From Melampsora larici-populina 98AG31 (Eukaryota > Basidiomycota > Pucciniomycetes > Pucciniales > Melampsoraceae): a stretch of DNA of 64,000 nt. The notes below the pieces were generated by a model. It was given only the letters and a program-made list of their open reading frames with translations. It was not told the origin of the DNA and made no database searches. Shown piece by piece: positions 21,111 to 31,589 of the stretch (the stretch's first letter is position 1; each line of letters begins with the position of its first letter). The position numbers and the translations under genes were made by a program. Location of the stretch: contig NW_006768765.1 of assembly GCF_000204055.1 (NCBI RefSeq), forward strand, positions 2,987,601-3,051,600, written 5' to 3'.

Positions 21111-22396
21111 TTAAGAAACCATTTCACCCGTCACACCAATCTTACTAGCCACCCAACGACCAAGATCAGCATTTAACCAATTCAATTTACTAGCCAACAA
21201 GAGAGGTAAGACTTGATTAAGTGGCCAAACTACAACCGATTGGTTTTGATTGATTGCCAAACGAATCCTTTGTGCCATTTGAAGTGTATCGGCTAACATC
21301 ATAGGTGGCATTGTAGATCCGGCTGATAACATATCAGCTGTCATACCTGATTCAATAAACCCTGGACAAATACAATTCACATTGATGTTATAGGGAGTCG
21401 AAATCGATCGTAGTGATTGACTAAAGGAAAGTAAATTCGCTTTGGATGCTCCGTAGAATGCGAATTGAGGTGGACCGAAAAGTGCAGCTGATGAAGCAAT
21501 GATACAAATCTAAAACCCCAAGAAATCAAACAAATCGCTCATTTTCAATATCTTTAATTATAGTAGATGTTAGAAAACGTCGTTTACCTTTCCATGCCTT
21601 TGGGTCTTCATGATTTCCCAACTGTTCATGATGAAAGCATAAGTCGAAGCGACGTTGACCTGGGTTAATCTCTTGGCCGTCTAAATCATACGCAAGAAAG
21701 GAAATGAAAGGAAAGAACATCAATACATTAAACGAATCAAGAGTAGAGAAATCGAATCAAGCTCACTTTAGCGCCCCATCTTTCAGATTCACCTTCTTGA
21801 TCATCCGTAAAAGTCACCGTACCAGCCACCGAAAAGATCTCATCAATCACCCCATACTTTTCTTTAACTTGATGAATCATACTCTTAATCTTCTCTTCAG
21901 CATCATCATGAGCATAATCAATGGAATGAGTTTCAAGTGAAGCACAACCCAATGATTTAGCCACCTTAGCCACATGTTCTAATCTTTCTTGATCTCTACC
22001 CAAGATAATCAAAACGGTTTGAGGACAAGCATAAAGTTGAACTAAATGAGCACCTATACCAGAACTACCACCTGAGATGATAACTACTCTAGGAGGAGTT
22101 GTATAAGAAGAAGATAAATTATGATCTTGATTAAAGAATTTGATTAATGGATTGATGAAACTTTCATATATAGTCTTAATGAAACCTATTGGAATCCAAA
22201 CCGATAGAGTAAATAAAAAATCAAGTGAACTAGTGACGACTGTCAAAGCAGAGATAAGTAAGTTTTCTAATGTATAAGAGAGAGAAGGATTAGAACTAAA
22301 CCGAGCATAAGGAAAGAGAGGAGATTGTAATTTGTTGGCTAAGATAGTAGATTGATTAGGTGGATGTGAAGCTTTTGGTAAGACTGAATATCTCAT
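21111..22396 (-). CDS. Membrane-anchored short-chain dehydrogenase/reductase (SDR)
   Basis: Three exons: 21767-22396, 21588-21680 and 21111-21509; 373 aa, all introns GT-AG and phase 0. A hydrophobic N-terminal stretch (about residues 42-75) would anchor it in a membrane. The Rossmann fold follows, with the cofactor motif SGGSSGIG, LIILGRDQERL, SVAGTV and the active-site block IIASSAALFG ... YGASKANLL (Ser, Tyr and Lys in place). The C-terminal PGFIESGMT is also typical. It resembles 3-ketodihydrosphingosine reductase (TSC10) and related ER SDRs in layout, but the substrate cannot be fixed from sequence alone. Confidence 0.85.
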
Positions 22397-23658
22397 TTTT
22401 GGGATGTTCTTTTGAGAAAAGAAGTTTAAGAAAAGTAAAGAAGAAAAGTAAAGAGAAATGAGTTGAAGCTGAAGTTGATTTTATAAGGTAGTTTTTTATA
22501 GTTTTTGATTTCGATCATCCAATTACCATTTTTGTAGGATGACATCATCATTGATCGTCATCTGATTTACCAAAATCACATGGCATTTCACAGAAAATTA
22601 TTCGTCAATCGATTCACTCACCTCCTTGACTTTCACGCGCACATCTCTTCTCAAAATTACTCAATTGGCTAACTTAACCAAGTCACAGCTGCTTCTTGAG
22701 TGAGCCTTACTCAATTGGGTTCATTCCTGCTTGGAGAAAAAGTTACAGATTCAAGTTCTTGTTTTGTTTTCCATAAACAGTATGTACCAGCTTTCCACCT
22801 GATTTTTCTTTATCAGAAACAACATGATATTTGCCAAAACAAAAGTGAGTTTTCTTTCACAATTGAAAAAATGCCCAGGCTGCCAATATAAAATAAACAC
22901 GAAACATGAACACTTTTAAAAATCAGAAGTCTCAAATTAGAAGTGATGTTTTTTTTGTTTTTTTTCGTAAAAGAAGACGTTTTCAAACTTGTATAAATGA
23001 AAGTTTACAAAGAAATCTTTAAAAGTTTTAATAAAGAACTTTAGATGAACTGATTGAATAATAAATATATTTAGATAGATCAATACTATAGATATATGCA
23101 TTACTATACTATAATGAAAAGACTCAGGATACACAACAACAACCTAAGCATTTTAAGACTTTAGATAATAATTTGATACAAACAAACGAAAAAAAAGAAA
23201 ATCGGATTAAAAGTTTGTTCTATAGAGTCTGAGAGGAGAGGGGAAAAAACACACATAAAATATTTGATAAACATTACAATATTAACTTAATCACAACGAA
23301 ACCAAAGAAAAAGTATACAGATATCTTGTAAGAGTTTACATGTGTACAATTCTACACACCATACAAAACTAAAGGGTCTTAACTCTTTTACATAAAACAT
23401 TGCTTCGGTGTAAAATCGAGTGGTGATAAAGTTGGTTCATAATCTTTATAAAAACTGGTGTTTGATGATGACGAGTTGAAGGGAAAAAAGAGTAAAAAGC
23501 AAACTTGTGAAAGATAATTATACAATGATAAACTTTGAGCTTAAAAAATTGATGATTGATGATGAACGAAAAGCTAATAAGATTGATTGATGATTGAAAG
23601 TGTTCATCAAGTGAGAAAACATAATTCTCTAGAAAGATTAAAATATATCAAATGGCTT
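22397..23658. other. Intergenic, very AT-rich
   Basis: About 1.26 kb holding the SDR promoter and the 3' flank of the next gene. Short frames only. Confidence 0.5.
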
Positions 23659-24624
23659 TTACCACATCGACCTAGTTTGATAAAGATTTCGACGATTAGC
23701 AGCTTCATATGCACGTCTACCATTTTGGAATGCTCTAGTTGTATTCTTAGGTACTTGTTGTCCCATCCACCACATCACCATCAATCTAACGGCCACAATA
23801 ATTAAAGTTAAAATCACCGAACCCACTAAAACTGTAAGTGGTGGTCTAGGTGGATGTAATTCGGCTGTATTACAATCTGCTGCTGTTTCTTCTTGAGTCG
23901 TCCTTCGAGTACCACTACCAACACCACCACTGCCTTCTGTACTACCTTTCTCATCTGATTCTTCACTACTTTCCATGGGAGTTTGTACATTGTAACCTGC
24001 AGGTTGAGTTCGAGCTGATGTACGAACTGATGGCGGAAATCGATCGTGTTGTGAAGTCTCAGGTGGAGTTCCGGATGTAGAATTTGATGATTGACTAGGA
24101 TTATAACGAGATGGATGATAAGCAGATACCTGAGCAAATGAAATGAAGAATCAAAGTGTGATAAGTATCATGATTTTTTTGCAATTGGGAAAAGGTAATG
24201 AAACTAGCTGATTGGATTCTAGACTGACCACACCAGTAAGTCGACGTCTAGCATCATCAAATGCACTTAAACCATATCCAGTAAGTAAAACAGCAGCCAA
24301 TCCAGTAAGTGCAGCCATAGCCAAAGCAGCATATGCAGCCAATGCAAGTAAAGGAGAAAGGAGAGGTCTTTCAGGTGGTGGTGGTGGAGGAGGAAAGTTG
24401 AGACCTATAGATGTATGAATACTTTCATGACTGTTCGAATTAGATTGATGATGATTAGGTAAATCAGAATCAGATGAATGAGATGAGATGGTAGTTCTTC
24501 TTGTGGTAGTAGTAGTAGTTGAAGTTTGAATCGAATTGAATGAATTTGATTGATGTTGAATTAAAAGGGTTGAAGAGATTGTAGGATTTGAATGAAGCCA
24601 TGACCTGTTTGGATTGTTTGACAT
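23659..24624 (-). CDS. Membrane protein of unknown function, Ser/Thr-rich
   Basis: Two exons, 24229-24624 and 23659-24129, 288 aa; GT-AG intron of 99 bp, phase 0. The N-terminal 80 residues are Ser/Thr/Asn-rich with a run of Thr and a seven-Pro run. A long Ala/Leu-rich hydrophobic region (LLALAAYAALAMAALTGLAA, extending further) could form one or two membrane spans. A disordered acidic linker follows, then a final span (TVLVGSVILTLIIVAVRLMV) before a basic tail. Not recognised; the layout suits an integral membrane protein of the endomembrane system. Confidence 0.7.
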
Positions 24625-25362
24625 TCTTGAATTGATGAACTTGTTGTTAGGATGATTGATGATAAGATTTTGATTGATGATAAGATTTTGATTGAGAGGA
24701 AAGATGAGATGAGTTGTGAAGTTGTGAATCGGATGGAGAAGAGAAGGAGTTTAATAAACCAAATCAAAATTCAAAAAAATTACAATTCATTCAAACTGAA
24801 TTTATGTAACTGTAACATTCAGTTAAGTAAACCTTATTTACAAATTACAACCATCAAGCATGTGAAATCAGAATCATAGCACTTGCTTACATAATCACTC
24901 CATCATCATTCAACCTTCAGGAATTATTAAGCAGACTAAATCAAAATCACTTCTAATCTTTCCTTCTTCTTGGACTCTCATCACAACATCCTCCACTCGA
25001 AATCCACTCTCCTCATACAATTTCATCATCAACTAAAAAAGACGTTTATATGACTTTTTTACATTCATTCGCAAAACAAATCAACCACTTCATGTATCTT
25101 AAACTTTCAATCATAAAGAAAAGAAAAACATATCAACATTGTCAATCGTTCTTGTTTGATTCTTATTCACATTTACTCTGCAAATTTAAATCACATAAGA
25201 ATCAAAAAAATAAAAGATATATATATATATGTATAAATCTCTGAAATGAGAGGTTGCTCATAACGACATGTGACAATCAAATGAAACCAGAAAGAAGAAC
25301 ACACAATCACACACATATATATCAAAAAAAGCAAACAAATAACAAACAGATCATTTTCGTGT
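24625..25362. other. Intergenic, AT-rich
   Basis: About 0.74 kb between the membrane protein start and the 3' end of EDC3. No gene recognised. Confidence 0.5.
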
Positions 25363-27647
25363 TCAAAAGTTCAACATCATTATCCAATCATCTCCCCAAA
25401 CAGATGGTACTCTTCTCTTCTCTTCACCTGGTTTCTTCTCTCCATTCTCTTCATTCCAACAAATCGATGGTAATGTTAGATCTGCTAAACAGATCTCATT
25501 GGGTCTATTAGGATGTTCTACGATGCCTTGTGGTATGGCTGCCAAACAGATTAGGTGTTGACTTTTGGGGATCAAATCTTGATTCACTAAAAATTCACCT
25601 ATACAATATCATTCGATCAGTGAAGCTTCTTGATGTAATGATATCATACGACTTTTGCTAGAGAGGACTGACCAGTGTCGTAATTTACATAACTAGGAGT
25701 GTCGATACTTAGGATCGGAGCTCTTTTAATGTATGAAAGCAAATCTTGATTGATGACTCGCTGGTCTGAGACATGTGAGATGGAGTTCTCAGCCAGCGCT
25801 TCCACAATCAACATGGGTGAGGATGGTAATTCTGGATCTATAAAAAAGATTACATTTCTTCAATCATGACTTTAATCACCAATAACATCATGAGTAGGTT
25901 TACCTTGGAGATCAGTCACCAGAGCGGCATCCGTGGAATCATAAAGCCTTAGTTGAAATTCAAATGATTGGTGGGTCAACGTCGTGACTTGGGCCCGAAA
26001 GGCACAGCGCAGGGAAACACTATTCCTGAGCATTAGATCACCGGCGTGTATGATGACAAATCATTGAATAACCTACAGTACGCGGTACCATTAGTCGTGC
26101 CGTTGTGAGCTCGATCTCCATAGGCATTGGCAAGAACGAGACAAACGGTGTATCCTTTATTGGCGAGTAAGGTGGCAGCTCTGACAGCAGATGAACCCTT
26201 ATTTGCATTACAACTGACTACGAAGGAGATCACAGAGCTTTCTATCATTGATCTGTTTTGACCGTGTCGTCTTCGTAAGAGATTGATAATGTATTGGGCG
26301 ATTGATCGAGCTCCATTTTCGATACGTTGTACTAAATTCGGTCCATATTCCACCGAAGCCAAATTGAAGGCTTGATTAAGACGCTCAAATGTAACAGGAT
26401 ATACAGGTCTTCCTTCTGTAGAAATCAGTCGCGATGGCGTTGATATCTGATTTGCCTGCAACGAGGGACTTGCGACAGCCACTCCATTGACAGCTTGCTC
26501 CTGAGCCGATAAAACCATTTCGTTTGGTCCCAAATTACGTGATCGGGGTGTCTCATAGCTAGCTCCATTCTTAGAAATCGGTTTCTTTCTGTTATAGGCC
26601 ACCAGTCGATCAGCCGGATCGGTAGCGTCCACCAGTGCAATTTCTGCCCATAACTTCAAGAGGCAAACACGGCAATACATATAGCAATCAGCATACATGT
26701 CAATGGATGGGAAGAATCAAGTGACTGACTTTGGCTTTATCGAATGCTTGTAAACCGGCTTGAAAGTCAAAATCTTTACTGAAGTCCGACTTTGTTTGCG
26801 TTGGGTTTGATTCGTAATCAGCAGAGGCACCAGGTGAAAGGGGTGGAGAGGGTGCTCCATCTGTATCTTCCCTAGCTGAAAAGCTGCTCTCCCCACCTGT
26901 ACTAACTTCCTGAAATGAGACCGCAAGATGGGACGCTCGTTGTTGATGTGCCTTCACCGGTTTTCGACGCCTACGAGGGACCTTAGTTCGTGAGTTTGCA
27001 GCTGGAGAAGTAAGGGTAGCCACACTATCACCAAGATGATCGCTTTCGGGCGTCGAGTTTGTCGAAGGGTGAGGTAGATTGGAGGAATGTCGTTCGGATT
27101 GAGCTACGATTTGTGGACCAGAGTGAGCGGAGGAGATCTGTTCTGACTGTATGATGCACAATCAAAGATTCCCGTTGAAGGACGTAAGTAAAAGTGCCTT
27201 CACTAGAAAAGAACATTGATAGATAGTAATTATTCTGACGTCATGAGAGACCAGAGTACACGCACAGCATGTCTCGCCAAATGAGGTGTCTGATTAGGAT
27301 CCTGAGCTCGGGTAGATTGGTTGATCGGATTGTTGGTCAATGGTGAATTACTTGGTCGTACGCTGAGTAAAGTCAAATCTTTCACAGAATCCTTATCGAC
27401 CACTAGATCATCTTGAGTAGAACTCAAGGTACCATCGAATCTGCAAAGCCGCGCTGAAGTGAATGTAAATTTGAGCTTCACGGTCTAAGATTAAGATGAG
27501 ATTTGATTGGGTTAAAGGTGATTAAGACTGACCTTGCTTGAGATGAAGTTTACCATTCGCTTGATCGATGTAACTAACCACTCCTTGTACTACATTTCCA
27601 TTTGAAAGTTCCACACTGATTGGAAGTCCGACGAAGTGAGAAGACAT
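25363..27647 (-). CDS. EDC3: Enhancer of mRNA-decapping protein 3 (EDC3)
   Basis: Seven exons: 27533-27647, 27266-27453, 26730-27146, 26073-26653, 25904-26025, 25673-25837 and 25363-25598; 607 aa with consistent phases. The N-terminus FVGLPISVELSNGNVVQGVV is the EDC3 LSm domain. The middle has the FDF motif (FDFQAGLQAFDKAKLW). The C-terminal half is the YjeF_N/Rossmann domain (FNLASVEYGPNLVQRIENGA, VISFVVSCNANKGSSAVRAA). EDC3 scaffolds P-bodies and activates the DCP1-DCP2 decapping enzyme. The acceptor of exon 2 (27454) was chosen because it alone keeps the LSm frame; the 5' splice site of intron 4 (GTTATT) is weak, so that junction is the least certain. Confidence 0.93.
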
Positions 27648-29210
27648 GATCGATTAAAAATTCAAAATCCTAATGTGAATTCAAATGAGAAAGAAAAACT
27701 ATCTATCAAATTAAAGGTTTAGTCAAAGTGGGTATTTTGATAAGGTAGGTAAAAGGTTTTGCGATTGGAGAACTGGAAATTGAAGAGACTGGAAGAGACG
27801 ATGAAGTCAAGATTAAACTTTATCTTCACAGCGGCTGTCACTTCATCTTGGTGAACTGTATTTGGATCGGTTTTCAAGTTTCACATCATCACTGACACCA
27901 GTTGCATATTGGATTTCATCCTTTCATCCTATCTTCAACAACTCCCATTAACTCAACAAAGTCCCACACTCACCTTGTGAGGCTGAAGCCAGCGAGGGAC
28001 TTACCTCAAACGACCTTCCTTGCAATCCTTCCCTACCAAAGATTCTTACCAGAGACAAAAGTTGTTTGCCTTCTTCTTGCGCATAGTTTACAGTACTCCT
28101 TTCCAGAGAAGTGTTCTTTGCTCTTGCCTCGAATCCCTCCCAAAGTTTGGGGGTCAACACAAATATAGCATGTAACGTAAATTATGTGTCTCTGCTGCGA
28201 GGTCTGAGAGCGTTTGCCTTATGTTTTGCTTAAGCATCAAGCTTGTGTACCTTGAATATCCTTGGGGCATCAATGCATTACTAATGTTCTCTAATAGGGA
28301 TAAATGACTAGACTTTTATGAACACAAACAATTCAATAACCAAAACAATTAGATGACAAAAGGAGACAAACACTCAAATTCTAGCATGGTATGGCAAATC
28401 TACAACCATTCCAGCAATGGTTGCTTTCTTCTTTCAAAAATTCTTCAAAACTCATAGTTTTGGTTTCATCAAGTTTTTTCTTTTCACAAGGTGGAGCAAC
28501 ATGGAATGAAGAGGATCCTCTCATGACAATCATGTGTCCTTGTTAAATCATCTATGATCATTGCTTGGCTTTCATGGCAAGCAGTGAGTACATCCCTTTC
28601 TCATTGGTTAGTAAGATTTGACAGACACAGCAAGGCTGTGGCTGGCGTGCACACCAGGTGTGTTCATGTTACTTTAGACAAAATTGGTGAAACCAGTTAC
28701 AGGTGTTATATGTGCTGTGCTGATGAACTTTTTACAATCAACCATTCTTGGAACAGCTGTATATACTAATGAAAAAAACTAACAAGTTGTAGCATAGCAA
28801 ATTGTAATATGAGGATCCGGAACACCCTGGAACACCTGATTACAATCAAATACTTGAGCACTTTTTTAAGTAATTACAACCAAACCAGGCAATTTTCTGC
28901 AATTGGTGAGGAATACTAGATGATCCCCTTTGACTTGAGACAGAATGGGTAACATCAATGAAGCTTGGAAAACAGCCGTCCTACCATGATTCTTGAATCT
29001 CAATATTAAATTGATACCCAGGAGGCCTAACAGCATGTTTTCTTGATAACATGTTTAAGATGGAAAGAGTATATACTATCATCTATTTGCTTGTAAGCTG
29101 GTCCATCAGGCTTTGAATCAAACCTTGACTCTTACTTATAGCTTACTTGAAATTGTCACTCCCCTTGGAACAGCTTCCATCACTAGCCTTCAACATTTGG
29201 AAGACCTTGC
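27648..29210. other. Intergenic entering the repeat-rich region
   Basis: Contains the EDC3 promoter, a relict inverted-repeat end at 27949-28007 (separate entry) and about 1.2 kb without recognisable genes. Confidence 0.5.
27949..28007 (+). repeat. Relict end of the Mutator-type repeat family
   Basis: AACTCAACAAAGTCCC and, 25 bp on, CCAGCGAGGGACTTACC match the terminal inverted repeat of the MITE at 36715-37287 almost base for base, with a diverged middle. The partner end was not found nearby. Confidence 0.65.
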
Positions 29211-31009
29211 GTGGTTACCAACTCCTCTGGGCCAATGGACTTGGATTTGATTTATAAATATAAGGTAGAATGCTACATGTGCCACAAGATAATACATGTT
29301 ATTAGAGGTTGTCCTAAGAGAACTTCCTCTAAATCAAACTTTAGAAAACCAATCAATCAGAAAGTAGACTGCCAGAAATCAAAGCTACCTATGATAGATT
29401 TGATCCCCTCCACTAGCTCAAAAATGGAAACCACACCATTCTCCAGACAGAACAATTGTCAAAGCCTCCCAAGAATCCAATCTCAGTATAAACCTCAATT
29501 TCTAAGCTAGGGATAAACTCACCACAATGCAGAAGAACTACCTTAGAAGTCTAGAAGCATTGAACAGAGATCAGTATGATGATTTGAAGAAAGAGCACAA
29601 AGCTCTGGCAAAACTCTTGAAGAACCAAAATTAAGATCTCTCCTGCAGATGGTGTAACTCTTGTTTAACATTTGGGAACAAATGTAGTCCCTCTACAATC
29701 TCTAAAGGTATCACCTATCTTACTTTAGACATCAAAGACCCCAATCAAATCAACTCCAAGAGGCCTTAATTCTATACTCCACTACTCAAAGAAGCAGATG
29801 GACTGGAGATATCAACATGTCAATGCCAGCATGCACTAAACACCACTTAGTGCTAAAAAAACTTACAAGAACATATCAGCATACAAGTCCCTAAAGACAT
29901 GGAATATCTGGATGAAGAGACAATCTATGGATTGGAGAACAGAGAGATCTTTCAAGGATCAAAACTCTCTCTCTCAATGTTGTTAACATAACTTCTCACA
30001 ACAACATACCTAAATCTTCCCTACCATTTACACAAGTCACTTCAGGAACTTCCTGCTCAACACCATCCTAGATAACAGAGCTGCAGCAAACTATCTCTCA
30101 GCAAACAATTTAAATAGAGTGTTATAACTCAGGTCTAGTAGAACCAAACTTGAAGAGAATAAGGGACAAGGAGTGCGTCTGGCTAATGGTGCTCAAGAAA
30201 CCTTGACTCAAGTTGAGGCTTTCAAAGCAGAAATTGACAATGAAAATAAAACCAGTTTCTTAAGATTTATCATCAGGGCCTATGTACTTCCACTACCAAA
30301 CATCAAATTGATCTTAGGGTTGCCTTGGTTCAAACACCACAAACCCATCATGGATTTCAAACCACTTGAGTACCAAATAAAAAAAAAATTGAAACCTTCA
30401 ATTCAGACTAAAAAACTGAGATTCGAACTTGTATAGTATGGATTCCAACTCCCATAGTATCCAACAAACCTCCCTTTGCACTGTCCTAGAAGAATGTGCA
30501 AGATCAGTGGCACCACAGTGCTTCCTGCACAAAAAAGACATGGTAAAACATAAGTGGTACAAACACTATCACTGAGCAAATGTAGTATACTTCCCAAGTG
30601 AAAAATGATTGACCTGAAGGACAAACAAAATTGAAAAAGGTGGATTTCTGCATCCATTTTGCATGTGCATTAAAACTACATTTTTCTGCATTGATGCTGC
30701 ATTTTTCTGCATTAATGGTGCATTTTTATGCATTAACGCAAGATTTTTAATCACTTTTGACATTAATTTCAATCATTTTGCATAGTGGAAAAATACTACA
30801 TCTGCGCAGTGTGTATTGATACAGGGGACACTGGCACAGTAAAGTCCCATGGGTGACCCACTGACCCCACCTGAACATCAACTTATAGGCCAATCCATAA
30901 TCAAAGGTGCACTGGAACCAGGAGTTACAAAATGTTGGACTCCACCTGGAGTTTGCTGCTTATCCTAATGAATAAGTCAGATGGGTCAACTAGGTTATGT
31001 GTGGACTGT
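29211..31009 (+). pseudogene. Decayed gag-pol of a related Ty3/gypsy element
   Basis: Plus-strand remnant homologous to the element at 1-6388. At 29211 the frame reads VTNSSGPMDLD and a zinc knuckle CYMCHKIIHVIRGCP, matching gag. At about 29540-29770 come RSLEALNRDQYDDLKKEHKA and SKGITYLTLDIKDPNQINSK, then a stop at 29767-29769. Protease pieces include NRAAANYLS (about 30090) and YVLPLPNIKLILGLPW (30173-30436). RT opens at about 30905 with frameshifts and stops, and breaks at 31009 where a solo LTR begins. No LTRs of this element were identified. It is non-functional. Confidence 0.85.
30679..30741. repeat. 21-bp tandem repeat, three units
   Basis: Three consecutive 21-bp units of the form CATTTTTCTGCATTAATGGTG with minor changes, inside the gypsy remnant. 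Confidence 0.8.
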
Positions 31010-31589
31010 TGTTGAAAATGTCTGAAAGCTTTGTAATACGGTCTGTGATAACAATTCCTGTGACAAATAGGAATCTGATATGCGCTATAAGTTGGATAAG
31101 ATCACTTGGAGTTATCCTGTTATAAGGAATGAACTCTGACCTACAACAAGAATAAGAAAGTACAAATGTAATATGAAAGATAAGTATCAACTCTTCTGAT
31201 GTTAACAACAAGATTAAGTACCTATAGTATGAATTGATTTGATTTAGAGCACACGAATCAAAGTGAGCTTTCTATGATCTGAGTGAAAGATAACTATAAC
31301 ATTATGTTGAATTAGTTTAGAACACAATATAAAAAGATTATAAGAATAACAAATATGAAATTGATGATACGTACGTTTCTCTTTCCAAAGATGAGGAAAG
31401 AGAAACGTTACACGATTGAGAACTAATTATCTTATAAAGGCTCCAAGTTTCATTGACGTCATTGGGTTAGAAGTATTTTCATTTTGTCATAGCTTTCTCA
31501 ACATGTAATTTATTGATTGTAACTCCTCGTCTTCTACTCGTAACTTTCTACACTTCTTCTTCACATCTTGAGTCAATTGAACACCAACA
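31010..31589 (+). mobile_element. Solo LTR, about 580 bp
   Basis: Begins TGTTGAAAATG and ends CACCAACA, with 5-bp terminal inverted repeats TGTTG/CAACA. It has a TATA-like CTTATAAAGG at about 31432, consistent with plus orientation. The flanking pentamers ACTGT (31005-31009) and GTTGT (31590-31594) differ by two transitions and may be an aged target duplication. No internal retroelement coding abuts it, so it is read as a solo LTR inserted in the gypsy remnant. Confidence 0.65.
31372..31407. repeat. Perfect 14-bp-stem hairpin in the solo LTR
   Basis: ACGTTTCTCTTTCC (31372-31385), an 8-nt spacer, then its exact reverse complement (31394-31407). Confidence 0.9.
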
